A DNA stretch of 64,000 bases from Vibrio plantisponsor (GCF_013041605.1 NZ_JABEQC010000010.1:1-64000), one strand, 5' to 3'. Positions 9,607-20,640 are shown, counted from the stretch's first letter. The notes: generated by a model from the letters alone, not told the origin. A program made the numbers and translations.

Positions 9607-9711
9607 TACTTGAAGCTGCAGTGGTGTTGGCTGCATTCGTTCGCCCCAATCACATAGTTATCTATGCTCATGGGGACTCACTTATTTGCCGCCTACCTGC
9701 AGTTCCAAGTA
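9607..9711. repeat. ERIC-type intergenic repeat
   Basis: A 105-bp imperfect palindrome with ends TACTTGAAGCTGCAG (9607-9621) and CTGCAGTTCCAAGTA (9697-9711), inverted with one or two mismatches. Its centre matches the ERIC core: on the minus strand it has GTGAGTCCCCATGAGC and, further on, GTGATTGGGGCGAACG, counterparts of the two classical ERIC primer regions. ERIC sequences occur in Vibrio and Enterobacteriaceae. An ORF-like reading frame crossing it (9543-9794) is not a gene. Confidence 0.85.
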
Positions 9712-9759
9712 GTTTGAGTAAAAAGCAGCTTCCCTGTCAAATTACTAAAATACTATATC

Positions 9760-9776
9760 CAATTGCTAGAATTGGT
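9760..9776 (-). terminator. weak hairpin after dacA
   Basis: CCAATT and AATTGG form a 6-bp stem with a 5-nt loop, directly after the dacA stop on the minus strand. The tail ATATAGTATTTT is only moderately T-rich, so termination is probably partial. Confidence 0.4.
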
Positions 9777-9777
9777 A

Positions 9778-10953
9778 TTAGAACAAGCCTTTGAATAGTA
9801 GAACAATGTAGTCCCATAGGCGGCTGAACAAGCTACCTTCATTCACATCTTCTAGTGCTAATAGAGGGTACTGAGCAACATCTTCATTGTCTACTTGGTA
9901 GTAAAGCTTACCAACTACATCACCTTTCTTAATTGGGGCTTTTAGCTCTTTTTCAAGTACAAAGCTTGCAGTTAGGTTTTTCGCTTGACCACGTGGAAGA
10001 GTCACATAAGTGTCTTCATCAACGCCTAGAGCAACGGTTGACTTGTCACCCATCCAAATTTGCTCTTCAACAAAGGTTTCACCTTTCTTATGTGGTGCAA
10101 CGGTTTCGAAGAAACGGAAGCCGTAACTTAATAGCTTCTTGCTTTCAGATTTACGAGCATTCGCATCTTTAGTGCCCATTACAACGGCTACAAGACGCAT
10201 CTTACCTTCGGTTGCTGAGCTTACTAGGCTGTAACCAGCGTTCGATGTGTGACCTGTCTTGATACCGTCAACGTTCATGCTCTTATCCCATAACAGACCG
10301 TTACGGTTGTACTGAGTGATGCCGTTGTAAGTGAATTTTTGCTCAGAATAAAGTGCGTATTCATCTGGCACATCACGAATCAGCGCTTGACCTAGCAGAG
10401 CCATATCGTGAGGTGTTGAGTATAAATTTGGATCGTCTAGACCGTGTACGTTCGCAAAATGGGTGTTGGTCATTTTCAGAGAACTTGCCCAAGCATTCAT
10501 TAAGTCTACGAAAGCATCTTCTGAACCCGCAATGTGTTCAGCCATCGCTACACAAGCGTCGTTACCAGACTGAATGATAATACCTCGGTTCAGATCACTC
10601 ACTTTTACAGTGGTGCCGACTTCGATAAACATCTTAGAAGAGTCTGGGAAGTTTTTAGCCCATGCGTTTTTACTAATCACGACATCGTCATTAGGAGAAA
10701 TATTTCCACGCGCGAGTTCTTGGCCGATAACGTAACTCGTCATCATTTTGGTTAAACTTGCAGGAGACAGCTTTGTGTCCATCTCTTTTTCAGCCAGAAT
10801 CTTACCTGAATGAAAATCCATCAGAACGTAGCCTTTAGCGGCGATCTGTGGTGCGTCTGGCATAACAATAGGTGCAGCTGCGGCTGTGAATGAGACAAGA
10901 GTAGAAAGCGCAGTGGACGACGCCAGAACAGAATTTAGAATCAATTTTTTCAT
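9778..10953 (-). CDS. dacA: D-alanyl-D-alanine carboxypeptidase (PBP5 type)
   Basis: Low-molecular-mass penicillin-binding protein that trims the terminal D-Ala from peptidoglycan stem peptides. It has a signal peptide (about 1-27), the nucleophile motif S66-LTK69, the SGN motif (in SGNDACVAMAEH) and KTG (in DGIKTGHTSNAGYS). It ends in a PBP5_C domain and a C-terminal amphipathic membrane anchor (WDYIVLLFKGLF). The 391-residue length is normal. It follows rlpA, mrdB and mrdA on the same strand, a conserved cell-wall elongation cluster. Confidence 0.96.
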   Translation of the reverse strand: MKKLILNSVLASSTALSTLVSFTAAAAPIVMPDAPQIAAKGYVLMDFHSGKILAEKEMDTKLSPASLTKMMTSYVIGQELARGNISPNDDVVISKNAWAKNFPDSSKMFIEVGTTVKVSDLNRGIIIQSGNDACVAMAEHIAGSEDAFVDLMNAWASSLKMTNTHFANVHGLDDPNLYSTPHDMALLGQALIRDVPDEYALYSEQKFTYNGITQYNRNGLLWDKSMNVDGIKTGHTSNAGYSLVSSATEGKMRLVAVVMGTKDANARKSESKKLLSYGFRFFETVAPHKKGETFVEEQIWMGDKSTVALGVDEDTYVTLPRGQAKNLTASFVLEKELKAPIKKGDVVGKLYYQVDNEDVAQYPLLALEDVNEGSLFSRLWDYIVLLFKGLF

Positions 10954-11041
10954 GGTAAATGCGTGTTATTTAGTTGGTTGTGTATATCTTAACAGAAACG
11001 ACTATTCAAACCAGAGCCGATATGCCTTGGCTCTCCAGTCA

Positions 11042-11833
11042 TTACTGTGCAACTTGGTACTTTTTAATAAATGCGGTTTCGTAACCTAGGGACTTTACAC
11101 GCTCTAATGTTTCTTGAGTCAGCGTATAGTCAGTAAAAGGACCTAAAACAGCCCTATGGCTACCGTTATCACTATCAATAAAACTTTGCACCGATAAGCT
11201 TTGTCCCAAATTTTGCGATAAAGTTCGAACTCTTTCTTCATTTTGTGAAGAAGCGACTTGAATTATATATCTTGGGTCAGACTTTTTAACTACGTTTGTC
11301 AGTGGTTTATCCACTTTGATCACTTCGATGGCGACGTTGGCAGTACCTGTTTTTATCACATCTAGCTTGTAAGCCGCCGCATAGCTTAAGTCAATAATTC
11401 GACCAGCATGGAATGGACCACGGTCGTTGACGCGCACTATGGCTGTTTTGTTGTTATCAAGGTTAGTGACTTTAACGTAACTAGGTATTGGCAAGGTTTT
11501 GTGAGCTGCACTCATTGAGTACATATCATAAATTTCACCGTTGGACGTCAGGTGACCATGGAACTTTTTACCATACCAAGAAGCCTGACCTTGCTCTGTA
11601 TAGCCATCGGTATTTTTCACTATTTGGTATTTTTGACCACGTAATGTGTAGTCTTTATTGCCCCCACGACTATAAGGTTCATATTGAGGATGGGCATCTT
11701 CGATATGCTCGACCGAAATCGGTGCGTTGGGTGCAACATCATCTTTAATGTCGTAGCGGTCGCCTGAGCTCGAACAACCAGCTAAGATCATCAACACTAA
11801 CAGCGGGAAAAAAAACGCTTTTAATTTCATCAA
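11042..11833 (-). CDS. rlpA: septal ring lytic transglycosylase RlpA
   Basis: Outer-membrane lipoprotein of 263 residues. It has a lipobox LAGC with Cys at 19, a double-psi beta-barrel domain (about 80-170; [19 protein letters not shown]-like segment, VRVNDRGPF) and a C-terminal SPOR domain (about 185-260) that binds denuded glycan at the septum. In some bacteria it cleaves peptide-free glycan. Its start overlaps the mrdB stop by 4 nt, showing coupling to the rod-shape genes. Confidence 0.95.
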   Translation of the reverse strand: MMKLKAFFFPLLVLMILAGCSSSGDRYDIKDDVAPNAPISVEHIEDAHPQYEPYSRGGNKDYTLRGQKYQIVKNTDGYTEQGQASWYGKKFHGHLTSNGEIYDMYSMSAAHKTLPIPSYVKVTNLDNNKTAIVRVNDRGPFHAGRIIDLSYAAAYKLDVIKTGTANVAIEVIKVDKPLTNVVKKSDPRYIIQVASSQNEERVRTLSQNLGQSLSVQSFIDSDNGSHRAVLGPFTDYTLTQETLERVKSLGYETAFIKKYQVAQ

Positions 11834-12951
11834 GTCGCCTTTGAAAATGCTTTTCTGTGCGTGTGAACCGACATTAAGATACCGAAGCCAGCCATTAGGG
11901 TAACCATAGAGGTACCGCCATAACTAACCAAAGGAAGTGGAACACCTACTACAGGTAAAATACCACTTACCATGCCTATATTCACAAACACGTAAACGAA
12001 GAAGCTAAGAACAACACTGCCAGCCATCATACGGCCAAAAGCAGTTTGAGCATTGCTCGCCAAATAGAGGCCTCGTCCGATAATAAACAGATATACGGAT
12101 AGAAGTCCTAAGATGCCAATCATGCCCCATTCTTCGGCGATAACTGCAAAGATAAAGTCAGTATGTCGCTCTGGTAAGAATTCTAGCTGAGATTGCGTGC
12201 CGTGCAGCCAACCTTTGCCTGAAATACCGCCAGAACCGATAGCGATCTTACTCTGGATAATGTGATAGCCCGCACCAAGAGGGTCGGATTCGGGGTTGAA
12301 CAGTGTTCGTACGCGGACTTTTTGATATTCCCGCATCAGGAAAAACCACAAGACAGGGATGAAAGCGCCTACGCCAACGGCCGCTGCGATGATGATTTTC
12401 CAACTGATCCCGGCTAGGAAAATTACGAAAATACCCGATGCTGCAATCAGTATTGATGTACCTAAGTCAGGTTGTTTGGCAATTAAAATAGTTGGAACCA
12501 ATACCATCACAATAGACGCAAGCAGCGTTCCAAAACTCGAAGGTAGTGGACGTTTACCCACATAGCGAGCAACCATTAGTGGAACCGCTAGTTTGAGCAG
12601 TTCCGATGGCTGGAAACGTACAAACCCCAAGTTTAACCAGCGCTGTGCCCCTTTGGAGGATTCTCCGAAAAAGAGCACGCCCAGCAGTAAAATAACGCCT
12701 GCAAAATAGAGCAGGGGAGCTAGGCTTTCATAGGTTCGTGGCGATATCTGGGCTAAGCCAATCATAACGGTTAGTGCCAAAACCATGCGCATGGCCTGAC
12801 GATCCATCATCGCCATACTCTGACCACTGGCGCTGTACATGACCATAAGAGCAAAGCCAAAAACCGCCAAAATACCAATCAACAAAGGCAGGTCAATGTG
12901 AAGCCTTTCAAATAGAGCTCGACTTTGTCCGGTTGAAGGATCCAGTTTCAT
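11830..12951 (-). CDS. mrdB: peptidoglycan glycosyltransferase RodA
   Basis: SEDS-family polytopic membrane protein of 373 residues that polymerises lipid II during cell elongation with PBP2. About ten membrane helices are visible. The family segments [17 protein letters not shown] and [12 protein letters not shown] are present, the latter close to the catalytic Asp region of SEDS proteins. Its start overlaps the mrdA stop (TAATG) and its end overlaps rlpA, so mrdA-mrdB-rlpA is one coupled unit. Confidence 0.96.
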   Translation of the reverse strand: MKLDPSTGQSRALFERLHIDLPLLIGILAVFGFALMVMYSASGQSMAMMDRQAMRMVLALTVMIGLAQISPRTYESLAPLLYFAGVILLLGVLFFGESSKGAQRWLNLGFVRFQPSELLKLAVPLMVARYVGKRPLPSSFGTLLASIVMVLVPTILIAKQPDLGTSILIAASGIFVIFLAGISWKIIIAAAVGVGAFIPVLWFFLMREYQKVRVRTLFNPESDPLGAGYHIIQSKIAIGSGGISGKGWLHGTQSQLEFLPERHTDFIFAVIAEEWGMIGILGLLSVYLFIIGRGLYLASNAQTAFGRMMAGSVVLSFFVYVFVNIGMVSGILPVVGVPLPLVSYGGTSMVTLMAGFGILMSVHTHRKAFSKAT

Positions 12952-14834
12952 TATTCTTCGTCCTCTTTAGCGCCCAGTATGATGTGATCGAATATGCGTC
13001 TAACCACTGGTGCACCATTGGTTGAACCACCACCGGCGTTTTCTAAAACGATGGTAACAATTGCTTGGGGATCATCTACTGGAGCGAAACCGGTAAACAG
13101 TGCGTGGTCGCGTAAATGTTCTGCCAGTTCGTCTGCGTTATATTCTTGTCCTTCCGCTAAGCCGAATACCTGAGCAGTACCTGATTTACCGGCACTTTTG
13201 TATTTCAGATTCTGGAAAGCTCGTCTTGCTGTCCCTTTCTTACCGTGGTTAACCAGATACATACCTTCCATTGCCATATCCCAGTATTTCTTTGGCACGC
13301 CTGTAATTGGCGGGTAGCTGACATATTCAGCTTCTTTCTGACGAGTAAATTCTTCACCGTTATTGATGGTTGAACGCAATAAATGCGGAGCCCAAACTTC
13401 ACCGCGGTGAACCAATACCGAGGTTGCCTTGGCGATTTGCATTGGCGTCGCTGTCCAGTAACCTTGGCCGATGCCAACAGGGATTGTATCCCCCTGATAC
13501 CATGGCGTACGGTGACGGGACATTTTCCATTCTCTGGTCGGCATATTCGCTTTACTTTCTTCGTAAATATCGATGCCTGTGTAATCACCAAAACCGAAGC
13601 GCATCATCCAGTCAGACAAGCGATCTATGCCCAAATCGTAAGCAATTTGATAGAAGAAGGTGTCAACCGACTCTTCAAGAGCCTTGATGATATCAACTCT
13701 TCCGTGCCCCCAACGTAACCAGTCGCGGAACGGGCGTGTGGTTGAGTTTGGAATCTTCCAATAACCAGGGTCATTTCGGGTGGTATTGGGTGTAACCACA
13801 CCTTCTTGAAGGGCTGAAACTGCAATAAAAGGTTTCACTGTCGATCCCGGAGGATAAATACCTAATGTGGTCCGGTTAACTAGAGGGCGATTCTTATCGT
13901 TTAACAGGCTGCTGTATTCTTTGCCTGAAATCCCGTGAACAAAGGCATTAGGATCGTAGCTAGGGCTTGATACCATCGCCAGAATACCGTTGTCTTTCGG
14001 ATCGAGAACAACGGCTGAACCTCGTCGACCATCCAGCAGTTTGTGTACATAGAGCTGTAAGTCTATGTCTAGGTTAAGAACGATATCTTTGCCGGGAACT
14101 GGCGGAACATACTTAAGCGTGCGGATTATACGACCACGGCTGTTCACTTCGACTTCTTGATAGCCAGCGGTGCCGTGCAGTGTACTTTCGTAATAACGTT
14201 CAATACCCAGTTTGCCAATATCACGTGTTGCTTGGTAGTTGGCAACTTGTCCGTCTCTTTCAAGACGTTCAATGTCTTTATCATTGATACGTGAAACATA
14301 GCCGATAACGTGAGTCAGGACTTCCCCATACGGGTAGTAACGTTTCAAGCTTGCAGTAACGGTAACGCCGGGGAACTTATGTTGTTGCACCGAGAACTTT
14401 GCAACCTCAGTTTCTGTTAACTGAGTCAGTAAAGGTACTGAGTTAAAACGACGAGAGTGGCGACGTTCTTTTTCAAAGGTCGCTATTTTTTCTGGCGTAA
14501 TGTCGAGAAATTCTTGCAAGCGAGCGATGGTGCCATCGATATCTTTAACTTGTTCAGGCGTGATTTCCAAGTTAAATACAGGACGGTTTTCTGCTAATAA
14601 ACGCCCGTTTCTATCGTAGATTAAGCCACGATTTGGCGCGATAGGGACGACTTTAATGCGGTTATCGTTAGATCGAGTTTTATAGTCTTGATATTGGTTG
14701 ACCTGAATGTTGTATAGGTTCGCGATAAGAATACCCATCATGAACACTATGCCAACAAACGATACCACAGCACGGCTTTTGAAAAGCCGTGCTTCAGCAA
14801 TGTAATCTCTAAACGGGTTACTCTTACGTAACAT
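12951..14834 (-). CDS. mrdA: penicillin-binding protein 2 (peptidoglycan transpeptidase)
   Basis: Class B PBP of 627 residues that cross-links peptidoglycan during elongation and activates RodA. It has one N-terminal membrane anchor (about 23-43), a dimerisation/pedestal region and a transpeptidase domain with SxxK ([10 protein letters not shown]), SxD ([10 protein letters not shown]) and KSG ([10 protein letters not shown]) motifs. It starts 6 nt after the rlmH stop. All three catalytic motifs are intact, so it is predicted active and a mecillinam-type target. Confidence 0.96.
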   Translation of the reverse strand: MLRKSNPFRDYIAEARLFKSRAVVSFVGIVFMMGILIANLYNIQVNQYQDYKTRSNDNRIKVVPIAPNRGLIYDRNGRLLAENRPVFNLEITPEQVKDIDGTIARLQEFLDITPEKIATFEKERRHSRRFNSVPLLTQLTETEVAKFSVQQHKFPGVTVTASLKRYYPYGEVLTHVIGYVSRINDKDIERLERDGQVANYQATRDIGKLGIERYYESTLHGTAGYQEVEVNSRGRIIRTLKYVPPVPGKDIVLNLDIDLQLYVHKLLDGRRGSAVVLDPKDNGILAMVSSPSYDPNAFVHGISGKEYSSLLNDKNRPLVNRTTLGIYPPGSTVKPFIAVSALQEGVVTPNTTRNDPGYWKIPNSTTRPFRDWLRWGHGRVDIIKALEESVDTFFYQIAYDLGIDRLSDWMMRFGFGDYTGIDIYEESKANMPTREWKMSRHRTPWYQGDTIPVGIGQGYWTATPMQIAKATSVLVHRGEVWAPHLLRSTINNGEEFTRQKEAEYVSYPPITGVPKKYWDMAMEGMYLVNHGKKGTARRAFQNLKYKSAGKSGTAQVFGLAEGQEYNADELAEHLRDHALFTGFAPVDDPQAIVTIVLENAGGGSTNGAPVVRRIFDHIILGAKEDEE

Positions 14835-14840
14835 CGATGC

Positions 14841-15311
14841 CTATTCTCGGTGATATGGATGGTTGGCAGTGATACTCCACGCCCGATATAAGCTCTCGGC
14901 CATGACGACGCGAACTAACGGATGTGGCAAAGTCAGTGGTGATAAAGACCAGCTTTGGTCAGCCGCTGCTTTACATGCTGGTGATAGCCCTTCTGGACCG
15001 CCAATCAAAATGGATACGTCTCGTGCGTCTAGCTTCCAACTTTCAAGTTGACCCGCTAGCTCTTCCGTATCCCAGCGCTTACCTGGAATGTCGAGCGTAA
15101 CAATTCTGTTGCCTTTTGGCACGGCAGCCAACATAGCTTCGCCTTCTTTTTGCAGTATTCTTGCAATATCAGCGTTTTTACCGCGTTTGCCAGCTGGGAT
15201 TTCAACTAACTCAAGTGGCATGTCGTGAGGGAAGCGGCGGCGATATTCTTGAAAGCCTTCTTCAACCCATTTAGGCATTTTAGTGCCAACGGCAATAAGC
15301 TGAATTTTCAC
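14841..15311 (-). CDS. rlmH: 23S rRNA pseudouridine-1915 N3-methyltransferase
   Basis: SPOUT methyltransferase that modifies m3-pseudouridine 1915 of 23S rRNA. The frame is open upstream to a TTG at 15323, but I choose the GTG at 15311: GGAG lies 6 nt before it, and the resulting 156 residues beginning [13 protein letters not shown] match family length. The SAM-pocket motif [11 protein letters not shown] and the C-terminal HPYHRE, which E. coli RlmH also has, are present. It lies 2 nt after the rsfS stop. Confidence 0.94.
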   Translation of the reverse strand: MKIQLIAVGTKMPKWVEEGFQEYRRRFPHDMPLELVEIPAGKRGKNADIARILQKEGEAMLAAVPKGNRIVTLDIPGKRWDTEELAGQLESWKLDARDVSILIGGPEGLSPACKAAADQSWSLSPLTLPHPLVRVVMAESLYRAWSITANHPYHRE

Positions 15312-15313
15312 CT

Positions 15314-15631
15314 TTAGCTCCAAAGTTTTTCTAGTTGGTACATTTCACGCTGTTCTTCCTGCATGACGTGTATCATGGTTGTCCCCATATCGACAACAAC
15401 CCATTCACCTTCGTTTTCACCGTCCATACCGAGCGGGTCGAAACCGATTTTTTTCGCTTCACTTGCGACGTGGTCTGCAATCGATGAAACGTGACGTTTT
15501 GAAGTGCCAGTGCAAATGATCATGTAATCCGTCACACTTGATTTGCCTTGTACGTCTAAGGTGATGATGTCAACGGCTTTCATGTCGTCAACTTTATCTG
15601 CAAGAAAGGTATTTAATTCTTCGCGTTGCAA
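15314..15631 (-). CDS. rsfS: ribosomal silencing factor RsfS
   Basis: A 105-residue RsfS/Iojap protein that binds L14 of the 50S subunit and blocks subunit joining in starvation. The start codon is TTG at 15631, preceded at 7 nt by AGAGGA; no ATG gives the full domain. [12 protein letters not shown] and [13 protein letters not shown] are family motifs. It is upstream of rlmH in the same transcript, the usual gamma-proteobacterial order. Confidence 0.95.
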   Translation of the reverse strand: MQREELNTFLADKVDDMKAVDIITLDVQGKSSVTDYMIICTGTSKRHVSSIADHVASEAKKIGFDPLGMDGENEGEWVVVDMGTTMIHVMQEEQREMYQLEKLWS

Positions 15632-15697
15632 GGGGTATTCCTCTGAAATGGTCTATTGGTACTATTTTTACTATTTAGGTGCGCAGTATAACACTGT

Positions 15698-16723
15698 TTA
15701 AACTGGCAAAGGGATGTTTGCCTGAGGAACGGCGAACTCTACGCTTATTTGATGAAGAAGTGGCCAGCATGGCTGCTCGTATTGAGTTTTAGCCAAGACT
15801 TCAATTTGAGCAAGTAACCTAATTAGGTGTTGCAACTTGCTGAGCGACAGTCTTTGAAGAGCCGCTGAATACAAGGGGCGCTTATTCTGCCAGACGCGGT
15901 GTTTGTCAAAAACAGCTCCTATGCCCATCGCGTTGAGTTGCTGTTTCATTTGCAGTAACAGAAACAGTTCCTTCTGCAAGGTTCGCATCAAAATGATTGG
16001 TTCAATCGCTTCCGCTTCAAGTTGACGCAGAATTCTTTGTGCACGGTTGGCTTTACCTTCAAGCAACGCATCCATCCAATGAAATGGCGTGAAATGGTTA
16101 TGTCGATCAAGTGACTCCTGAAGGCGAACAAGGGTTAACTGGCCATCAGGATAATTGAGTGCCAGTTTTTGTAAGCTTTGCATCAATGCAAATAAATTGC
16201 CCTCATGCCATTGCGCCAGCATCTGAACCGCTTCGGCATCAGGGGTTAAACCCAATGTACGGCAACGAGCCATAACAAACTGCGGCAAGCGAGATAGTTC
16301 TGGTGTTAAGCAGTTAACCAGACAGCCGTTTGCCATCAGTGCCTTAAACCAAGCTGTATTCTCTTGAGCTTTGGTCAGCTTGTTGCCGATGACAATCAAC
16401 ACAATATCTGGATTAAGGTAGTCTGCCACAGTCGCTAGAGATTTAGATAGGGCGGCATTAAGCCCTGATTCCGCAATCTCCAGTACGATAATTTGTCGGC
16501 TACTGAATAAGCTCAAGGACTGGCAGCAGTCATAAACTTGCATCCAATCCAAATTGTTATCGACCGTAAAGTGATGCTTTTCTTCAAAGCCTTCACTGTG
16601 AGCTTTGGCTTCTATTGCTTTGACCGATTCTTGAGTCAGCAGCGGCTCGCCACCAAAGATAAGATAAACGGGCAATAACGATCTTTGTAACGAATCGGCA
16701 AGTTTATCGGCGTAAACTCTCAT
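15698..16723 (-). CDS. holA: DNA polymerase III subunit delta
   Basis: Clamp-loader subunit that opens the beta clamp, 341 residues as usual. Family features are the N-terminal LLPVYLIFGGEPLLTQES segment and the downstream AAA+-like helical domains; like other delta subunits it has no functional Walker A. It begins 8 nt after lptE, and this lptE-holA pair is conserved in gamma-proteobacteria. Confidence 0.95.
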   Translation of the reverse strand: MRVYADKLADSLQRSLLPVYLIFGGEPLLTQESVKAIEAKAHSEGFEEKHHFTVDNNLDWMQVYDCCQSLSLFSSRQIIVLEIAESGLNAALSKSLATVADYLNPDIVLIVIGNKLTKAQENTAWFKALMANGCLVNCLTPELSRLPQFVMARCRTLGLTPDAEAVQMLAQWHEGNLFALMQSLQKLALNYPDGQLTLVRLQESLDRHNHFTPFHWMDALLEGKANRAQRILRQLEAEAIEPIILMRTLQKELFLLLQMKQQLNAMGIGAVFDKHRVWQNKRPLYSAALQRLSLSKLQHLIRLLAQIEVLAKTQYEQPCWPLLHQISVEFAVPQANIPLPV

Positions 16724-16731
16724 TGCTTCAA

Positions 16732-17364
16732 TTACTCAGCGGTTGTTTGAGCCGATGGCTCTTGGTGAGTTTCGATAGTGTCAATGAGATACGATTCGTT
16801 TGTCGTAGGTACTTTAGCTGACTCTTCAGCTTCTGAAATTTCATCCATAGTACCAGCCTGAATCGACGCTTTTAGTCGACCCATTTGGCGAACGATTTGT
16901 GTCGCGGCCAGTTTACGCATTTCGCCTTCGATCATGTCGCGCTCAACTGATTTAGCCAGAGCCGTAAGAGGGTTGTCTAAGTAGCTACGTGTCACACTGG
17001 TTGAAAATGTTTTAGTACCGATATCAGGTACCGTCACTCGGTATGATGCTCTAAAGGTCAGCTCTTTTTCCGCTGCACGTGTGGTTTGATACAAAGAAAG
17101 CGTTCGTTCACTTATCCCTTCGCTAATCAAGTGAACATTTGGCACATCGTCAGCCGGCTGTACGATCTCGATTTCGTTCATGCGTAATTGACGAGTGACT
17201 ATGCGAGTAAAACTACTGTATTGGTCGTAACTAGTAATCGAAAGTTTGCTTAGTTCATCTGGCACATCGTAATCACCGCGCAAGTGAAAGCCGCACGCAC
17301 TCAGTAAGGTCGCAGAGAGGAAAACCAGTGACAATTTAAAGAAAGATGAACATGTAAAACGCAT
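16732..17364 (-). CDS. lptE: LPS-assembly lipoprotein LptE
   Basis: Outer-membrane lipoprotein that plugs LptD and helps insert LPS in the outer leaflet. It has 210 residues, a signal peptide with lipobox LSAC (Cys about residue 24) and the characteristic GFHLRGDYDVP just after it. The C-terminal tail (about 165-210) is low-complexity, rich in Glu, Thr and Ser, and longer than in E. coli. It follows leuS after a gap with two hairpins. Confidence 0.93.
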   Translation of the reverse strand: MRFTCSSFFKLSLVFLSATLLSACGFHLRGDYDVPDELSKLSITSYDQYSSFTRIVTRQLRMNEIEIVQPADDVPNVHLISEGISERTLSLYQTTRAAEKELTFRASYRVTVPDIGTKTFSTSVTRSYLDNPLTALAKSVERDMIEGEMRKLAATQIVRQMGRLKASIQAGTMDEISEAEESAKVPTTNESYLIDTIETHQEPSAQTTAE

Positions 17365-17387
17365 GGGATTATTATTCTCGTTAGATT

Positions 17388-17466
17388 ACTTATGTTAGAA
17401 CACAAAAGTTTATGTTCTAACATAAGTAAACAGGGCACAAAGCCCTGTTTACAGACAACATAAGTA
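17388..17466. repeat. tandem hairpins between leuS and lptE
   Basis: Hairpin one is a perfect 15-bp inverted repeat, ACTTATGTTAGAACA (17388-17402) with TGTTCTAACATAAGT (17413-17427). Hairpin two is GTAAACAGGGC (17426-17436) with GCCCTGTTTAC (17442-17452). The 10-nt word AACATAAGTA occurs on both sides of hairpin two (17419-17428 and 17457-17466). Neither hairpin has a T-tract on the minus strand, so these look like RNA processing or stabilising structures rather than simple terminators. Confidence 0.7.
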
Positions 17467-17470
17467 CGAA

Positions 17471-20047
17471 TTAGTTCGCTACGATATTCAGCAGCTTACC
17501 AGGAACATAGATAACTTTACGTACGGTTAAACCTTCAGTAAATTTCACTACGTTTTCGTCATTTAGACCAAGCTCTTCAACTTGTTCTTTCGTTGCATCA
17601 GCAGCGACGGTGAGTTTGCCGCGCAATTTGCCGTTTACTTGAACAACGATCAGTTTTTCATCTTCCACTAATGCTGCTTCATCAAATGTTGGCCATGATG
17701 CGCTATCAATCTCTGATTCGCCAAGCGCATTCCACATTTCAAAACAGATGTGTGGCGCGATTGGGTAAAGCATCAGCGTAATCGCTTTTACAGCTTCATC
17801 CAGAATGGCACGATCTTGATCTGACTCTTGTGGCGCTTTAGTCAGCTTGTTCATCAGTTCCATAATAGCTGCAATTGCCGTGTTGAACGTTTGGCGACGA
17901 GCGATATCGTCCGTTACTTTGGCAATTGTTTTGTGAACATCACGACGAAGTGCTTTTTGGTCAGCAGTTAATGCACTTGCATCAACAGCTACAGCAGCAC
18001 CTTTCGATGAATGCTCACGAGCCAGTTTCCAAACACGTTTAAGGAAGCGGTTTGCACCTTCAACGCCAGATTCTTGCCATTCTAGAGTCATATCAGCAGG
18101 TGATGCGAACATCATAAATAGACGTACTGTATCTGCGCCGTATTTATCAACCATTTCTTGAGGGTCGATACCGTTGTTCTTTGATTTAGACATTTTGATC
18201 ATGCCTGAGTGCTCAACGCTGCGACCTTGGTTATCTACTGCAGAAGTAATGTTACCTTTACCGTCACGTTCAACTTTCACTTCAGTTGGTGAGATCCACT
18301 CTTTTGTGCCTTTTTCGTTTGTCAGGAAGAAAGCATCAGCCAGTACCATGCCTTGGCAAAGTAGCTGCTTGAATGGCTCGTCAGAGGTTACATAACCGGC
18401 ATCACGTAGCAATTTGTGGAAGAAACGAGAGTACAACAGGTGCATACACGCGTGTTCAATACCACCAATGTATTGGTCTACTGGTAGCCAGTAGTTCGCT
18501 TTTTCTGGATCTAGGATGTCATCTGCTTGTGGAGAACAGTAACGAGCGTAGTACCAAGAAGACTCCATGAATGTATCGAATGTATCGGTTTCACGTAGTG
18601 CTGGCTCGCCATTGAAAGTGGTTTTTGCCCACTCTTTGTCTGCTTTAATTGGGCTGGTTACGCCATCCATAGTTACGTCTTCAGGCAGAATCACTGGTAG
18701 CTGATCTGCTGGTACTGGATGAACTTGACCATCTTCAGTCGTTACCATTGGAATTGGCGCACCCCAGTAACGTTGACGTGAGACACCCCAGTCACGTAGA
18801 CGGAAGTTTACGGTTTTAACGCCTTTAGCTTCAGCTTCAAGTTTCGCAGCAATAGCGTTAAATGCTTCTTGGAACTCAAGGCCGTCAAATTCACCTGAAT
18901 CGAACAATACCCCTTTTTCTGTGTATGCCGTTTCAGAAATGTCTAGCTCGCTACCATCAACAGGTTTGATTACAGGAACAATGTCTAGACCGTATTTAGT
19001 TGCAAATTCGTAGTCACGTTGGTCGTGTGCTGGTACTGCCATTACAGCGCCTGTGCCGTAATCCATCAGTACGAAGTTTGCTACGTAAATCGGTACTTCA
19101 CGACCGTTCAATGGATGAATCGCAGTAAGGCCAGTCGCCATACCTTTTTTCTCCATTGTCGCAAGTTCTGCTTCTGCAACTTTGGTGTTTTTACACTCAT
19201 CAATGAAAGTCGCTAGCGCTGGGTTGCTTGCTGCTGCTTTCGTTGCTAAAGGATGACCTGCAGCGATAGCTACATAAGTTACGCCCATCAGTGTGTCTGG
19301 ACGAGTGGTGTACACTTCGAGATCTTTAGCTTCATCTTTTACTTCAAACTTAAGCTCAACACCTTCAGAGCGACCGATCCAGTTGCGCTGCATGGTTTTA
19401 ACCATTTCTGGCCAACCTTCAAGCTTGTCTAGATCGTCTAGTAGCTCTTGTGCGTATGCAGTGATTTTAATGAACCACTGTGGAATTTCTTTTTGTTCAA
19501 CTGGAGTATCACAACGCCAGCAACAACCATCTTCTACCTGTTCGTTAGCCAAAACAGTTTGGTCATTTGGACACCAGTTTACTGAAGATGTTTTTTTGTA
19601 AACCAAGCCTTTTTCGTAAAGCTTAGTGAAAAACTCTTGTTCCCAACGGTAGTACTCAGGACGACAAGTTGCGAATTCGCGATTCCAGTCATAGCCAAAA
19701 CCCAGCAGTTTAAGCTGGTTTTTCATGTACTCGATGTTTTCGTATGTCCAAGGTGCTGGTGCTGTTTTGTTTTTTACTGCAGCATTTTCTGCTGGTAGAC
19801 CGAACGCATCCCAACCGATTGGTTGCATAACGTTCTTGCCTTGTAAACGTTGGAAGCGAGAAACAACATCACCGATAGTGTAGTTACGAACATGACCCAT
19901 GTGCAGTCGACCACTAGGGTATGGAAACATAGACAGACAGTAGAATTTTTCTTTGTTTGGGTCTTCACTTACAACGAAAGTCTTGTTGTTATCCCAGTGC
20001 TGTTGAACTTTTTGTTCAATATCTTGCGGGTTGTATTGCTCTTGCAT
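17471..20047 (-). CDS. leuS: leucyl-tRNA synthetase
   Basis: Class I aminoacyl-tRNA synthetase of 858 residues. It has the HIGH-type motif [18 protein letters not shown], a zinc-binding insertion ([21 protein letters not shown]), the CP1 editing domain ([29 protein letters not shown]) and the MSKSKNNG motif. It heads the leuS-lptE-holA line of genes on the minus strand and is divergent from ybeL, with 122 nt between them for two promoters. Confidence 0.97.
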   Translation of the reverse strand: MQEQYNPQDIEQKVQQHWDNNKTFVVSEDPNKEKFYCLSMFPYPSGRLHMGHVRNYTIGDVVSRFQRLQGKNVMQPIGWDAFGLPAENAAVKNKTAPAPWTYENIEYMKNQLKLLGFGYDWNREFATCRPEYYRWEQEFFTKLYEKGLVYKKTSSVNWCPNDQTVLANEQVEDGCCWRCDTPVEQKEIPQWFIKITAYAQELLDDLDKLEGWPEMVKTMQRNWIGRSEGVELKFEVKDEAKDLEVYTTRPDTLMGVTYVAIAAGHPLATKAAASNPALATFIDECKNTKVAEAELATMEKKGMATGLTAIHPLNGREVPIYVANFVLMDYGTGAVMAVPAHDQRDYEFATKYGLDIVPVIKPVDGSELDISETAYTEKGVLFDSGEFDGLEFQEAFNAIAAKLEAEAKGVKTVNFRLRDWGVSRQRYWGAPIPMVTTEDGQVHPVPADQLPVILPEDVTMDGVTSPIKADKEWAKTTFNGEPALRETDTFDTFMESSWYYARYCSPQADDILDPEKANYWLPVDQYIGGIEHACMHLLYSRFFHKLLRDAGYVTSDEPFKQLLCQGMVLADAFFLTNEKGTKEWISPTEVKVERDGKGNITSAVDNQGRSVEHSGMIKMSKSKNNGIDPQEMVDKYGADTVRLFMMFASPADMTLEWQESGVEGANRFLKRVWKLAREHSSKGAAVAVDASALTADQKALRRDVHKTIAKVTDDIARRQTFNTAIAAIMELMNKLTKAPQESDQDRAILDEAVKAITLMLYPIAPHICFEMWNALGESEIDSASWPTFDEAALVEDEKLIVVQVNGKLRGKLTVAADATKEQVEELGLNDENVVKFTEGLTVRKVIYVPGKLLNIVAN

Positions 20048-20169
20048 CGATGATATCCGGTTCTCTTGGAATTTGTGAGTTCAGTTTGAACAGACTCTTA
20101 TAGATCGACATAGAATACATAAAGGAGCACAGCACAACAATAGCCAATCCGATTTGAAAGAGAGGTCTT

Positions 20170-20640
20170 ATGCCAAAACAAAAATCTGGTTATGAAGCAT
20201 TACTGAAAGATGTCGTTGAAACTCTCAAGCATAGCCGTGAGGAAGTCAGCCATATTGTCGAAACTTCTGGCAAAATTGTCAGTGCGGCTAATGATCTAAC
20301 TAAAGATGAATTATCCCTTATTTCTGAATATGTTAAGTCAGATTTGAAAGAATTCGCTGAAAGTTATGAGGAGAGTAAAAGTGGCCCATTTTACCTGATG
20401 ATTACCGACTCCATCTGGCAAGGGTTGCTTGATATCACCGACAGAACCAAAGTGGAATGGGTGGAGCTGTTTCAAGATCTAGAACACCAAGGTTTGTATC
20501 ATGCAGGAGAGATGATAGGGCTTGGTGTGCTGGTATGCGAAAGCTGCGGTCACAAGGTGCAATATAACCACCCTTCAGAGATAGTTCCGTGCATTCGTTG
20601 CGGGAATAAAGTGTTTGGACGCTTACCGCTGAAACCTTAG
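20170..20640 (+). CDS. ybeL: zinc-ribbon protein, YbeL family
   Basis: A 156-residue soluble protein of the YbeL/DUF1451 family. The N-terminal two thirds are helical and charged. A C-terminal zinc ribbon has the pattern VCESCGHKVQ ... VPCIRCGNKVF, two CxxC knuckles about 15 residues apart. Function is unknown. It lies divergent from leuS, as in E. coli. An AGAGGT Shine-Dalgarno sequence precedes the ATG at 20170. Confidence 0.9.
   Translation: MPKQKSGYEALLKDVVETLKHSREEVSHIVETSGKIVSAANDLTKDELSLISEYVKSDLKEFAESYEESKSGPFYLMITDSIWQGLLDITDRTKVEWVELFQDLEHQGLYHAGEMIGLGVLVCESCGHKVQYNHPSEIVPCIRCGNKVFGRLPLKP

Noticed and set aside
9543..9794. 83-residue plus-strand ORF between ybeD and dacA
   Set aside because: It runs through the ERIC repeat and into dacA antisense; no Shine-Dalgarno and no coding character.
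13205..13591. 128-residue minus-strand ORF inside mrdA
   Set aside because: Alternative-frame shadow of the PBP2 gene on the same strand.
17401..17452. Plain rho-independent terminator after leuS
   Set aside because: Both hairpins lack a T-tract on the minus strand, so the terminator label is not supported; kept as hairpin repeats.
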